A stretch of 49,906 bases of DNA from Lactobacillaceae bacterium UBA5807 (GCA_002418005.1 DIDF01000074.1:1-49906); one strand, 5' to 3'; numbered from the stretch's first letter, positions 8,796 to 17,709 are shown. Made by a program: numbers and translations. Notes: a model not told the origin generated them from the sequence alone.

Positions 8796-8849
8796 TAATA
8801 ATGAGTAATCACTCACTCATTATTATATGACAAATAATAAATTGTGCAA
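8796..8849 (-). promoter_or_regulatory. Promoter and TetR-type operator of the ABC exporter operon
   Basis: A perfect 11-bp inverted repeat (arms TAATAATGAGT at 8796-8806 and ACTCATTATTA at 8815-8825, 8-base spacer) lies 16 bases before the ATPase start codon. On the minus strand TTGCAC (8844-8849), a 16-base spacer and TATAAT (8822-8827) form a promoter, so the operator overlaps the -10 box. The inner GAGT repeats resemble sites of many TetR proteins. Confidence 0.75.
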
Positions 8850-8904
8850 GGGATATAATTAAAAGCTTCAAAAACTTTCATCAATAAAAGGTAAATAGAT
8901 AAAT

Positions 8905-8938
8905 AAAAAGCTTGGAAGTTATAACTTCCAAGCTTTTT
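8905..8938. terminator. Strong hairpin terminator after permease copy 1
   Basis: AAAAAGCTTGGAAGTTAT and its exact complement form a 17-bp uninterrupted palindrome with T's on either strand. Confidence 0.85.
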
Positions 8939-8965
8939 GATGCACACAGCTAAACTTATAATTTT

Positions 8966-10380
8966 TTAATGTTGAAATTGTTGAGAACCAAATGCTCCCG
9001 AATCTTCCAATTTTCTTTCGTGAAGGTAAGTTAAGCCGCCGAAGATCACTGCCCAGCCAATGGTCATCATTGCACCGATAGCATCTTCTGGAACTAGATA
9101 CAAGCTCATATAAATCAATACAAAGAAAGCAATTGTCAATGGACTGGTAATTTTGTAAAGCGGCATTTTGAAACCATTTGGCAAAAAGTCTTTTGACTCT
9201 CGGTACTTTCTATGGGCAATCATAGCTAGTGCGTAAACCAAAATGAACATGTCACTGGATCCTGAAGCAACTAAGGTAAATACCGAAGCAATGGCTTTTG
9301 TCAGACTCATCAAAGGAGTTAATAAGATTAACGCAGCTGTTACTAGAATAGCCGGAGCAGGAACTCCTTCCATTGATATATGAGCAAAGATTTTATGCAT
9401 TCGGCTATACTTTGGAGTTTCAGTAGCTAATTGATAAAAGTGTCTACCTGCTGAAAATAAGCAGCTATTCAGTGAGGAAGCAGCAGATGTTAAAACAACG
9501 AAATTAATAAATGCTGCGGCTGCTGGCCAACCAGCCAATTTAAATACTTGAACAAATGGACTGGAGTTAGCATTTAAACTAGTCCATGGAATAATTCCCA
9601 TGATGACCACCAAAGCACCAATATAAAAAATCAAAATTCTCAAAAGTGTTTCGTTGACCGCCTTTTTAATTACTGTGTGAGGATTCTTTGCTTCACCAAT
9701 TGTGATACTGACAAATTCAATTCCTTGAAAAGCGAAGAATACCATTGGAAAAGCACTAACAAAACTATAAACGCCATGAGGGAATAATTGAAAGTTATTG
9801 AAGATGTTACCAGCTGAAGCGTGACCCAATGGAGTTGATTGATATTTAAACATCATAAATGCTCCGGTGGCAATCATTGCTAAAATTGCGAAGATCTTAA
9901 TCATTGCGAACCAAAATTCTGCTTCGCCAAAAACTCTGGCAGCAATTAGGTTTACGCTGGCCAAAATTGCTAAAAAGCAGATTTCCGTTAACCAAGCAGG
10001 CGCGTTGGGAAACCAGTATTTGAAGTAAGTAGCAATGGCGGTGAGTTCAGCCATGCAGGCAAAGACTAGTCCAAGCCAATAGGTCCAGCCAGAAAAATGT
10101 CCCATTGTCGGTCCCAAATACTTATCGATAAAGGAAACAAAAGTATGTTGAGATGGATCTGAGTAGAACATTTCACCAATTGCTCTCATCATTAGGTAGA
10201 AGAAAAATCCAATTACATATAGATTAAAAGGACTGATGGCCCAGTTTTACTCAGTGTAATTCCGGAACCTAGAAATAGGCCAGTACCAATCGTGCCGCCA
10301 ATGGCTATCATTTGAACATGACGATTACTTAAAGCCCGCATCGTGCCATCGGCATTTCTTGTAATCTTAGTTTGCTTCAT
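8966..10380 (-). pseudogene. AAT-family amino-acid permease, copy 1, frameshifted at codon 56
   Basis: With one base restored this would be a 471-residue, 12-segment APC-superfamily permease of the AAT group: AIGGTIGTGLFLGSG in the first membrane segment, GEMFYSDPSQHTF, IGEAKNPHTVIKKAVNETLLRI and a cytosolic C-terminus. The start ATG at 10380 has GGAGG 8 bases upstream. After M55 the codon is TAA (10213-10215); adding a G between 10215 and 10216 restores M-V-I-G-F-F-F-Y-L-M-M, as in copy 3. The rest is fully open, with an ATG ATG pair at 10192-10187 where a truncated product could start. Substrate type (neutral, proline or GABA-like) cannot be read. Tandem paralogue of the next two genes. Confidence 0.85.
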
Positions 10381-10690
10381 AGACAATTCCTCCAATTCAT
10401 TAAGATCCCCACCAGCTAACGAGTTATTAACTAGTGATTAACTTCACCGTAGTTCGTGAGAAGTCTAAATTAAAGGTATATGTCAGATTTTTTAACATCA
10501 TTAGTTTGGAAAGCGCTTCATTTTTGATTATATTAGTTAAAATTCCTTTTTTGACTAATTAAGTGAAAAAAGTGGAATTTACATTTGAATTCAATAAAAA
10601 TCAAAACAAAACGCCTTCATATGAATAATGTATGGTGAATAATCTTAATGTTGGGATCATTGTTTTGCTAATTTAATAATGTTAGACAAT
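10381..10690 (-). promoter_or_regulatory. Upstream region of permease copy 1
   Basis: About 310 bases without a gene. On the plus strand AACATCATTAGT near 10493-10505, followed by a GAAA(G)C segment and T's, matches the regions ahead of copies 2 and 3. A hairpin (ATTAGTTAA/TTGACTAAT, 10532-10559, one wobble pair) sits further out, in the place where the other copies have a different hairpin. This suggests a common control region inherited by tandem duplication, perhaps for Lrp. I could not fix a promoter with confidence. Confidence 0.45.
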
Positions 10691-10735
10691 AAAAAATAGT
10701 AAAAGCACAAATTTCTTTTTGCTTCTACTATTTTA
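10691..10735 (-). terminator. Terminator after permease copy 2
   Basis: AAAATAGTA-AAGCA and TGCTT-TACTATTTT form a long stem with one mismatch, ending in T's on the minus strand. Confidence 0.75.
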
Positions 10736-10748
10736 ATAATTTCATAAA

Positions 10749-12161
10749 TTATTGTTGCTGTTGTTGTTGATTTACAGGCTGAGCAACGACTTTTCTTTCG
10801 TGAAGGTAAGTAACGCCACCAAAAATCACTGCCCAAAGAAGTGAACCAACTGCTCCAATGGTATCGCCTGGAATCAAGAATAGGTTAAGATAAACGAAGC
10901 CGAAAAATGCAATAACTAGTGGGCTGGATATCTTGTAAAGAGGCATTTTGAAACCATTTGGCAGAAAATCTTTTGACTGACGATATTTTCTGTGAGCAAA
11001 CATTGCTAAAACATAAACGATAATGAACATATCACTTGAACAACCGGCAATCGTGGTAAATAAAGTAGAAACTGACTTAGTTAAACTCATCAATGGGGTG
11101 ACTAGAACAATTGCTGCAGTGAAAATGATTGCTGTTGCGGGAACACGGTTACTTGAGATTTTGGCAAAGAATTTGTACATTCTACTGTCTTTTGGTGTTT
11201 CAGTAGCTAACTGATAAAAGTGTCGGCCAGCTGAGAACAAATTACTGTTCAAAGAAGATGCGGCTGAAGTTAAAACAACAAAGTTAATAAATGCTGCGGC
11301 TGCAGGGACTCCAGCTATTTTAAATACTTGAACAAATGGGCTGCTATTAGCATTTAAACTAGTCCAAGGAATAATTCCCATAATTACTGCAAGAGCACCA
11401 ATATAGAAGAACAAAATTCTAAGTAAGGTTTCGTTAACAGCTTTTTTGATAATCACATGAGGAGTCTTTGCTTCGCCAATGGTGATAGTTACGAATTCAA
11501 TGCCCATAAATGCGAAGAAGACCATTGGAATTGCATTTACAAAACTAGTAATTCCATGTGGAAACATGGTGAAGCCAGCCAGAAGGTTACTAACTGAAGC
11601 ATGGCCAACAGGTGTTGCAGTGTGTTTAACCATCATAAAGATCCCAGTAGCGATTAAAGCTAAGATTGCTAATATTTTAATCATTGAGAACCAGAACTCG
11701 GCTTCCCCGAAAAGTCTGGCCGCAATCAAATTAACACTGGCAAGAATAGCGAGAAATGTTATTTCAATTATCCATGCTGGTAAATTTGGGAACCAATATT
11801 GGACATATGTCGCAACAGCTGTTAATTCAGCCATGCAGACAAATACTAATCCTAACCAGTAAGTCCAACCTGAAAAGTGACCAACTGTCGGACCAAGGTA
11901 CTTATTAATGAAGGAAACAAAAGTATGTTGAGAAGGATCGGAATAAAACATTTCTCCTAAAGCTCTCATCATGAGATAAAAGAACATCCCTTACAAAAGG
12001 TAGATCAGTAAAACTGAAGGACCAGTCTTGCTGATTGTTGTTCCTGACCCAAGAAAAAGTCCGGTTCCAATTGTTCCGCCAATGGCAATCATTTGAACAT
12101 TACGATTACTTAACGCCCTAATGGTCCCGTCCTGATTCACTTGATACTTTGTTTCTTTCAT
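10749..12161 (-). pseudogene. AAT-family amino-acid permease, copy 2, in-frame stop at codon 57
   Basis: The whole 470-codon frame is open except for a TAA at 11991-11993 (codon 57), so the first membrane segment (AIGGTIGTGLFLGSGTTI) is cut off. The sequence reads IYLL-stop-GMFFYLMM where copy 3 reads IYMVLGAFFYLMM. The frame is unchanged, so this is a substitution-type lesion. Right after it comes GGG ATG TTC, giving a stop and start three bases apart; translational restart could make a permease lacking the first segment. Start ATG 12161, with a G5 run 7 bases upstream. The C-terminus ends in six glutamines. The motif GEAKTPHVIIKKAVNETLLRI and all later segments are conserved, arguing for a recent break. 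Confidence 0.85.
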
Positions 12162-12400
12162 TTTGAAGCCCCCATCTAAGATTTTTGCTTCGCAAATTCT
12201 AATCTATTTTTAATTTGCAACTGAAATTATCGTATCATTGCTAACGGTAATGATTAAAGTAAAACCATGGAAGAATTCATAACATTAGTAAGAAAGCGCA
12301 ATTATTTTTACTTTTGTTAGGCAAAACGCAATTCTTGCCTAATAAAATGTTTTGTCCAAATAGACACATGTTCTCAATTTATGAACATTTTATGCAATAT
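12162..12400 (-). promoter_or_regulatory. Upstream region of permease copy 2
   Basis: About 240 bases without a gene. It holds the shared AACATTAGTAAGAAAGCGC motif (12281-12299) and a hairpin TTAGGCAA/TTGCCTAA (12317-12342) that matches the hairpin AGGCA/TGCCT in the corresponding place before copy 3. These are probable regulatory elements, perhaps for the linked Lrp protein. No clear -35/-10 pair is assigned. Confidence 0.45.
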
Positions 12401-12440
12401 AAAAATGGACCTCACTTCATAATCCGAACTGAGATCCATT
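12401..12440 (-). terminator. Terminator after permease copy 3
   Basis: AATGGA-CTCA (12404-12414) and TGAG-TCCATT (12429-12440) form a stem with one mismatch, followed on the minus strand by T5. Confidence 0.7.
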
Positions 12441-12472
12441 AATAATTTCAATATTAATATTTTAAACTTTGC

Positions 12473-13876
12473 TTAGTTACTCTGACTGGCAGCTTCTGAT
12501 GACAATTTTCTTTGATGAAGATAAGTAACTCCACCAAATACAACTGCCCAGAGAAGACCACCAATAGCACCGATAGTGTAACCTGGAACAAATAGTAGGC
12601 TGACATAAATTGCTAGGAAGAAAGCGATGATTAATGGGCTAGTGACGCTATACAATGGCATCTTGAAACCATCTTCCAAGAAGTCTTTTGATTGACGATA
12701 TTTTCTGTGAGCCACCATCGAGAGGAAGTAAACGATAACAAACATATCACTAGAGCAGCCTGTAACTAAACTGAAGACACCGGCAATTGATTGAGTCAAA
12801 CTCAAGATTGGAGTAATAACAACTAGTGCTGCGGTAAAGATGATTGCGGGAGCAGGAACGCCGGTTCTTGAAATCTTGGCGAAATGTTTGTACATTCTGC
12901 TGTCTTTAGGTGTTTCAGTTGCTAACTGATAGAAGTGACGACCAGCAGAGAAAATACAACTGTTCAAAGAAGAAGCGGCAGAAGTTAAAACAACAAAGTT
13001 GATAACTGCAGCTGCTGCAGGAACACCAGCAAGCTGGAAGACTTGAACAAATGGACTGTGGGCTGCAGTCAAGTTAGTCCAGGGGATGATTCCCATGATG
13101 GCAACTAATGCGCCAATATAGAAAATGGTAATTCTTAGTAAAGTTTCGTTAACGGCTTTTTTAATAATCTTGTGAGGAGTTTTGGCTTCACCAATGGTAA
13201 TAGTAACAAATTCGATCCCTTGAAAGGCGAAGAAGACCATTGGAAAGGCACTTAAGAATGCGCCAACCCCGTGAGGAAACATTTTGAATCCTGATAAGAT
13301 ATTTCCAAATGAAGAAGTTCCAACAGGAGTAACGGTGTGTTTAACCATCATGAAGATTCCAGTAGCAATTAAAGCGACGATTGCGACAATTTTGATCATT
13401 GCGAACCAGAATTCTGCTTCACCAAAAAGTCGAGCGGCAATTAGGTTAACACTAGCTAAAATTGCTAGAAAGACAACTTCAATGATCCATGCTGGCAAAT
13501 GTGGAAACCAAAATTGAACATATGTTGCAATGGCGGTTAGTTCAGCCATACATACGAACACCAGCCCAATCCAGTATGTCCATCCGGAAAAGTGGCCCAT
13601 CGTATCTCCCATGTATTTATTTATGAAAGAAACAAAAGTATGCTGAGAAGGATCTGAATAAAACATTTCGCCAAGTGCTCTCATCATTAGATAGAAGAAA
13701 GCACCTAATACCATGTAAATCACTAAAACTGAGGGACCAGTTTGGCTAATAGTACTACCAGATCCTAAGAACAGTCCAGTACCGATCGTTCCACCAATGG
13801 CAATCATCTGAACGTGACGATTACTTAACGCTCTCATTGTTCCATCTTGGTTCTTTGTAATCTTTGCTTCTTTCAT
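12473..13876 (-). CDS. AAT-family amino-acid permease, copy 3, intact
   Basis: This 467-residue inner-membrane permease is the only undamaged one of the three paralogues. It shows the substrate-site motif AIGGTIGTGLFLGSG in segment 1, GEMFYSDPSQHTFVSF between segments 2 and 3, and IGEAKTPHKIIKKAVNETLLRI in the cytosolic loop. About 12 membrane segments are visible, followed by a short hydrophilic tail. AAT-family proteins import amino acids with protons. The start ATG at 13876 has GGAGGG 8 bases upstream; an in-frame ATG 26 codons earlier precedes that site and is rejected. It lies directly downstream of an lrp-type gene on the same strand, which suggests amino-acid-dependent control. Confidence 0.9.
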   Translation of the reverse strand: MKEAKITKNQDGTMRALSNRHVQMIAIGGTIGTGLFLGSGSTISQTGPSVLVIYMVLGAFFYLMMRALGEMFYSDPSQHTFVSFINKYMGDTMGHFSGWTYWIGLVFVCMAELTAIATYVQFWFPHLPAWIIEVVFLAILASVNLIAARLFGEAEFWFAMIKIVAIVALIATGIFMMVKHTVTPVGTSSFGNILSGFKMFPHGVGAFLSAFPMVFFAFQGIEFVTITIGEAKTPHKIIKKAVNETLLRITIFYIGALVAIMGIIPWTNLTAAHSPFVQVFQLAGVPAAAAVINFVVLTSAASSLNSCIFSAGRHFYQLATETPKDSRMYKHFAKISRTGVPAPAIIFTAALVVITPILSLTQSIAGVFSLVTGCSSDMFVIVYFLSMVAHRKYRQSKDFLEDGFKMPLYSVTSPLIIAFFLAIYVSLLFVPGYTIGAIGGLLWAVVFGGVTYLHQRKLSSEAASQSN

Positions 13877-13997
13877 AGACAATTCCCTCCTATACAAAAT
13901 CAAATGACATAAATAATTGCTAAAAACATTTTGTAACTTTGATGGCAACATCATATCAAGATAACTTCGAAAATAGAAGAGCTATGTCATATCTTTT

Positions 13998-14060
13998 AAC
14001 ATGATTAGTAAGAAAACATATTCATTTTTAGAAAAGAAAGGCAAAATGATATTTCTGCCT
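13998..14060 (-). promoter_or_regulatory. Shared control element ahead of permease copy 3
   Basis: AACATGATTAGTAAGAAAAC (13998-14017) matches the motifs before copies 1 and 2. A hairpin with AGGCA/TGCCT arms (about 14039-14060) follows on the plus strand, as before copy 2. Their retention in three copies supports a function. Confidence 0.45.
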
Positions 14061-14080
14061 ACGAAAATGTTTGAGAAGTA

Positions 14081-14111
14081 AAAAAAGGCAAATAGACAAT
14101 TGCCTATTTGC
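14081..14111 (-). terminator. Terminator of the lrp-type gene
   Basis: GCAAATAG (14088-14095) and CTATTTGC (14104-14111) form an 8-bp stem followed on the minus strand by T6; the stop codon TAG is within the stem. Confidence 0.7.
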
Positions 14112-14547
14112 TATTTTCCAGATTCAAAGGTCGTGGCCCTAGATCGGTAGAGAAAACGATGTTTGTATGAGTGTCACCAAAATTGTTTAGTTTCAATAAG
14201 AATTCATTTAGGTCTTGCATTGTTTTGAAATAGGTTTCTACCTGCATTGAGGCATCGCCAGTGATCATTTCAACCTCAGTAACATTAGGAATTGGCTGAA
14301 CGGTCTTAACAAATTTTTCCTTGTCTTTTGCACTGACATCAATTCTAATATATGCTTTGATAGAATAACCGAGCTTTTCGTAATCCACTTCAGCTGAATA
14401 TTCTTTGATGAACCCCGAATCTTCCAGATTTTGAAGACGGACAGAAGCAGAGGGTGCAGAAATGAAGCACTTTTCTGCAATGCTTTTTACTGATGCTCTG
14501 CCATCAGTTTGAATAATATTGAGAATTTTAGTATCTAAATCATCCAT
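14104..14547 (-). CDS. Lrp/AsnC-family transcriptional regulator
   Basis: The 147-residue protein has the AsnC-type helix-turn-helix at the start (DLDTKILNIIQTDGRASVKSIAEKCFISAPSASVRLQNLEDSGFI) and a C-terminal RAM domain from about residue 65, with VEMITGDASMQVETYFKTMQDLNEFL as the ligand/oligomer region. Such proteins sense amino acids. It precedes three tandem permeases on the same strand and faces away from an MFS transporter, so it probably controls one or both. I chose ATG 14547; an in-frame GTG at 14556 is also possible, as the ribosome binding site (GAGTGG) is modest. Confidence 0.85.
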   Translation of the reverse strand: MDDLDTKILNIIQTDGRASVKSIAEKCFISAPSASVRLQNLEDSGFIKEYSAEVDYEKLGYSIKAYIRIDVSAKDKEKFVKTVQPIPNVTEVEMITGDASMQVETYFKTMQDLNEFLLKLNNFGDTHTNIVFSTDLGPRPLNLENSK

Positions 14548-14765
14548 TATGTCCACTCACTTTCAATTTCTGACTGGCTTAATTTGATTTAGGGCAATTA
14601 TACACTTAGGCTTAAAAGATTCAAATTGTTAACATTGTCAGACATTATTGGAATAGAAACAATTTGGTTTTATTAATGGCCATCCGCCTGTTAAAGCTTA
14701 GAAACAATATGATAAGATATTAATTGGATTTTTATTGATCTGATAAATAAAAGGAGATGTAAATT

Positions 14766-15950
14766 GTGACCAGGTACCGAATCCAATCAGTCGTGTTTGT
14801 GTTAGTTGCATTTATGCTGGGATGCAATGAGTTCTTAGTTGTTGGGGTTTTGTCAGATTTGGCAAAAACATTTTCGGTCCCAATTTCTTTAGTTGGATAT
14901 TTGGTTACAATTTTTGCGACGGTATATGCGGTCAGCACGCCATTTGTTACGGTATTGACTAGCAAATATAGTCGATATAAAACACTGCTTACTTTGATGG
15001 TTATTTTTTTAATTGGAAACACACTAAGTGCTATTGCACCAAACTTTACTTTTATGATGATCTCACGAATGGTTTCCGCTACTACCGCAGGTTCAATAAT
15101 TTCCCTGGTAATGATTTTTGCCAACCAAATTGCCCCCAGAAATAAGCGGGCTTATTTAATTTCCTGGGTTTTTGCTGGGTTTAGCATTGCTTCAGTTTTT
15201 GGAGTTCCAATTGGGGTTTCGATTAGTACAAGTATTGGTTGGCGATATTCCTTTTGGGGAGTTTCGGGAATATCCTTAATAACTTTTGTTCTTCTTATTT
15301 TTCTCCTGCCGAAAAAAATTCCTCAAACCAAAAGTACAATTAGATCACAGCTTACAATTTTAATGGATTCGCGGATATATTACGCAATTGCGTTAGTATT
15401 ATTCACTGCAGCTATGATGTACACCTATTACACATATATTCGCCCACTTCTTACAACTTCGATGGGGTTTAGCACATCATTGTTGAACGTTCTATTATTT
15501 ATAATTGGAATTATGAGTATCCTTAATAACCGATTTTCAGGTTATTTAGCTGAAAAACCTAATGCTTTAAAATTGATGCCTAAGTACTACATTGTCGATA
15601 TTATCTTGTTGCTAATTTTACCCTTAGGATTGAACAATAAGATCTCTGGCATGGCAATTTTGCTTGTTTTAACCTTAATTGTTACGGTTTTAAATTCTCC
15701 AATTCAAATGCATTTCTTAAATTTGGCAGAAAAAGAATACCCGCAATCGATGGTTTTAGCTTCTTCTTTGAGTTCGATATTCTTTAATTACGGCATTTCC
15801 TTGGGATCAGCCACGGCTTCAATATTAGTTGGGACAGTTGGCCTAAATAAAATTAGTTTTGGCGGCGCTCTTTATGGATTGATTTCTTTGGGGTTGGTTC
15901 TACTTTTGAATCGATCAATTGATAATGCTAAGAAATCTAAAGCCATTTGA
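14766..15950 (+). CDS. MFS transporter, DHA1 type
   Basis: This 394-residue membrane protein has about 12 hydrophobic segments and the MFS pattern of the AraJ/YdhP/drug-efflux DHA1 group: FMLGCNEFLVVGVLSDLAKTFSVPISLVGYLVT in segments 1-2, the loop STPFVTVLTSKYSRYKTLL, and segment 5 with GVPIGVSISTSIGWRYSFW (a motif C-like antiporter segment). Efflux of a small molecule, possibly an amino acid or drug, is likely. The start is GTG at 14766 with AAGGAG 9 bases upstream. It diverges from the lrp-type gene, and the 200-base gap between them could hold shared operator sites. Confidence 0.85.
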   Translation: MTRYRIQSVVFVLVAFMLGCNEFLVVGVLSDLAKTFSVPISLVGYLVTIFATVYAVSTPFVTVLTSKYSRYKTLLTLMVIFLIGNTLSAIAPNFTFMMISRMVSATTAGSIISLVMIFANQIAPRNKRAYLISWVFAGFSIASVFGVPIGVSISTSIGWRYSFWGVSGISLITFVLLIFLLPKKIPQTKSTIRSQLTILMDSRIYYAIALVLFTAAMMYTYYTYIRPLLTTSMGFSTSLLNVLLFIIGIMSILNNRFSGYLAEKPNALKLMPKYYIVDIILLLILPLGLNNKISGMAILLVLTLIVTVLNSPIQMHFLNLAEKEYPQSMVLASSLSSIFFNYGISLGSATASILVGTVGLNKISFGGALYGLISLGLVLLLNRSIDNAKKSKAI

Positions 15951-15981
15951 TTTTTAATGCTCAAACAGTTTATTTTTAAAC

Positions 15982-16029
15982 AAAAGCACCCAATTAACTT
16001 GATTTAAACTGGTTAATTAAGTGCTTTTT
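15982..16029 (+). terminator. Terminator of the DHA1 transporter gene
   Basis: AAAAGCAC-AATTAAC and GTTAATT-GTGCTTTT form a long stem with a two-base mismatch and end in T's. Confidence 0.8.
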
Positions 16030-16136
16030 GAATTTGATTTATAAAGATCATATTTTTCTATAATTGAAACGCGAGATTTTAGCCAGCATGCTAGGCCAAA
16101 TCCACGACCAGGCTTTTGTTCTCAACTAGCTGAAAC

Positions 16137-16249
16137 GTGGCATTTTGACCAGCTCCCTAGAGCTAAACTAAAAGCACCTAATTAGCCAAGACCTGGCTAA
16201 TTAGGTGCTTTCAATTTAGCTTACGGAAGCTAAGCGGTCAAAATGCCAC
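16137..16249. repeat. Nested cloverleaf-like palindrome, probable bidirectional terminator
   Basis: An outer perfect 14-bp stem (GTGGCATTTTGACC at 16137-16150 with its complement at 16236-16249) encloses three hairpins. These are AGCTC/GAGCT (16151-16164), a perfect 18-bp stem with a 5-base loop (16171-16188 and 16194-16211), and AGCTT/AAGCT (16218-16231). The element ends 5 bases from the stop codon of the minus-strand gene. The left part is a degenerate copy of the segment at about 16064-16097. The 15-base core at 16147-16161 recurs at 29406-29420 with one change. Confidence 0.7.
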
Positions 16250-16254
16250 TCTGG

Positions 16255-17685
16255 TTATTCCATTGGTGCCGAAGACTTCATAATCTGGGCCGGCCACAAT
16301 GAAAGTAGGTAACCATATCCTTGGTTATCAAATGTCATATCTTCAAATTCTCGTTTTGAATCATAAACTTGGTAGTGAATGTCACTAGCAGTGAAACTGC
16401 CATCTCGGACTTCAGTGACAGGAATCGAGGTCAAAATATCATCAGTAATGTAATACAATCTGCCGGTGGCATTGTTCATTGCGACATCCTGATTAGGTGA
16501 TCCACCACGGTTCTTGAAGTAGGCAGGGGCTGCCTGGAACTGGACGTCATGTTGATCTAAGCGACCATAGAAGAACATGTAGCCCATACCATTTTTGCGA
16601 CCCCAATAAGCATTTCCGTCATTATCGAACGCTAAAGTATGCAACTGAAGGTTGCTTGATGAGCCACGCCACATTTTGAATTCATACTTTCTAATTGGCT
16701 GCATCGTATTTGGATCAATTTCCAGAACTTGGTTATTGTCTTCCATCGACTGTAAATCGGTTAAAATGTTATCTTGAACAATATACAAATGCTTGTTTTG
16801 TGGGTTGAAACTTAAGGTTTGACCGTGACCAATATCCACCTGAGGGCTAAGTTGAGCAGTTTCACAGATCTGCACGTTCTTTAATAGATCTGCGTTAGCT
16901 CCCTTGGCTTTTGATATACTTTTAATTGCTTTGCTTAGTTTTGCAGAAGTTGATTTAATTTCTTTATCAAATTTCTTCAAAGTTGATTTCTTATTCTTTA
17001 CGGAATGTCCGCGAACCTTGTTTTCGTAATTATTTTTGGCTGATTTTTGTTTACCAAGCTTGGTTTTTAGACTTGAGATTTCTTTGAATTGACTTTTTGA
17101 TTGATTGAACAACTTATCATACTGCAGGTTATGCTGGATCCCTTCAGGAGTGTACGGGTTAAAATAACTGAATGCGTTCAGTATTAAGTTAGGGTTTTGG
17201 CCAACACCAATTTTTCTTAATTGATCAATATTGAATTTGGCAATTACCCCTAAATCGGTGTCACTTCCGTTAGATTCAGTAATGTAAATATTACCCTCAT
17301 TATCTAAGGTGACACTTTGGAAATTTCCGTGTTGAAAGTTAGTTTCGTTAAATCCTTCTGGTAAATAAAATAATGTTGATAGACTTGTGTTGGTATTACT
17401 CCCCGCGATGGCATTAAAAGTTTCTGGCGTGTTATAGCCATTGGGATCGAGGACTCTAGCATTATACTTTCTGTCCATATTTCCCATTGGGGTAGTATTG
17501 TCCACCGCATAAATGTCTTTACTAGAGTAATCCTTTAAAACATTTCCTTCATTGTAAACTGGAACATTTTCATCAGCGCTTGGAATGGTTAAAATGCTTG
17601 CAGATGCTCCAAGCGTGATACTAAATGTAAAAAATGCCCCTGCTAAAATTACCTTTTTCAGATAATTCTTGATTTTGAATTTCAT
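16255..17685 (-). CDS. Secreted protein with beta-propeller-like halves split by a coiled coil
   Basis: The 476-residue product has a signal peptide (KFKIKNYLKK, hydrophobic core, cleavage near GASA-S, residues 27-30). Residues about 100-185 and 285-476 hold repeated strands of the SMP-30/NHL-propeller style (SVTLDNEGNIYITESNG, LAFDNDGNAYWGRKNG, MTFDNQGYGYLLSL). Between them, residues about 190-275 are a Lys/Ser-rich helical segment that looks like a coiled coil (FKEISSLKTKLGKQKSAKNN). There is no LPXTG or other anchor. It starts 24 bases after the preceding surface-protein gene, with GGGAG ahead, and the two form an operon. Function is not known; adhesion or envelope binding is a guess. Confidence 0.7.
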   Translation of the reverse strand: MKFKIKNYLKKVILAGAFFTFSITLGASASILTIPSADENVPVYNEGNVLKDYSSKDIYAVDNTTPMGNMDRKYNARVLDPNGYNTPETFNAIAGSNTNTSLSTLFYLPEGFNETNFQHGNFQSVTLDNEGNIYITESNGSDTDLGVIAKFNIDQLRKIGVGQNPNLILNAFSYFNPYTPEGIQHNLQYDKLFNQSKSQFKEISSLKTKLGKQKSAKNNYENKVRGHSVKNKKSTLKKFDKEIKSTSAKLSKAIKSISKAKGANADLLKNVQICETAQLSPQVDIGHGQTLSFNPQNKHLYIVQDNILTDLQSMEDNNQVLEIDPNTMQPIRKYEFKMWRGSSSNLQLHTLAFDNDGNAYWGRKNGMGYMFFYGRLDQHDVQFQAAPAYFKNRGGSPNQDVAMNNATGRLYYITDDILTSIPVTEVRDGSFTASDIHYQVYDSKREFEDMTFDNQGYGYLLSLWPAQIMKSSAPME

Positions 17686-17709
17686 AATTGCTTTCTCCCT
17701 TAAACTTGC

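Noticed and set aside
8781..8816. Longer N-terminus of the ABC ATPase
   Set aside because: It would translate through the TetR operator; GAGAGGTG fits the start at 8780.
10213..10220. Programmed -1 frameshift in permease copy 1
   Set aside because: A slip after TAT ATG would restore the frame, but no slippery heptamer or pseudoknot is visible.
10507..10521. cre site before permease copy 1 (GGAAAGCGCTTC)
   Set aside because: The AAGCGCTT core is palindromic but the flanks do not fit the cre pattern, and copies 2 and 3 do not keep it.
11023..11862. Plus-strand open frames inside permease copy 2
   Set aside because: They are mirror frames of the membrane-segment codons, with no start signals.
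13877..13954. Longer N-terminus of permease copy 3
   Set aside because: It lies before the GGAGGG site and is not shared with copies 1 and 2.
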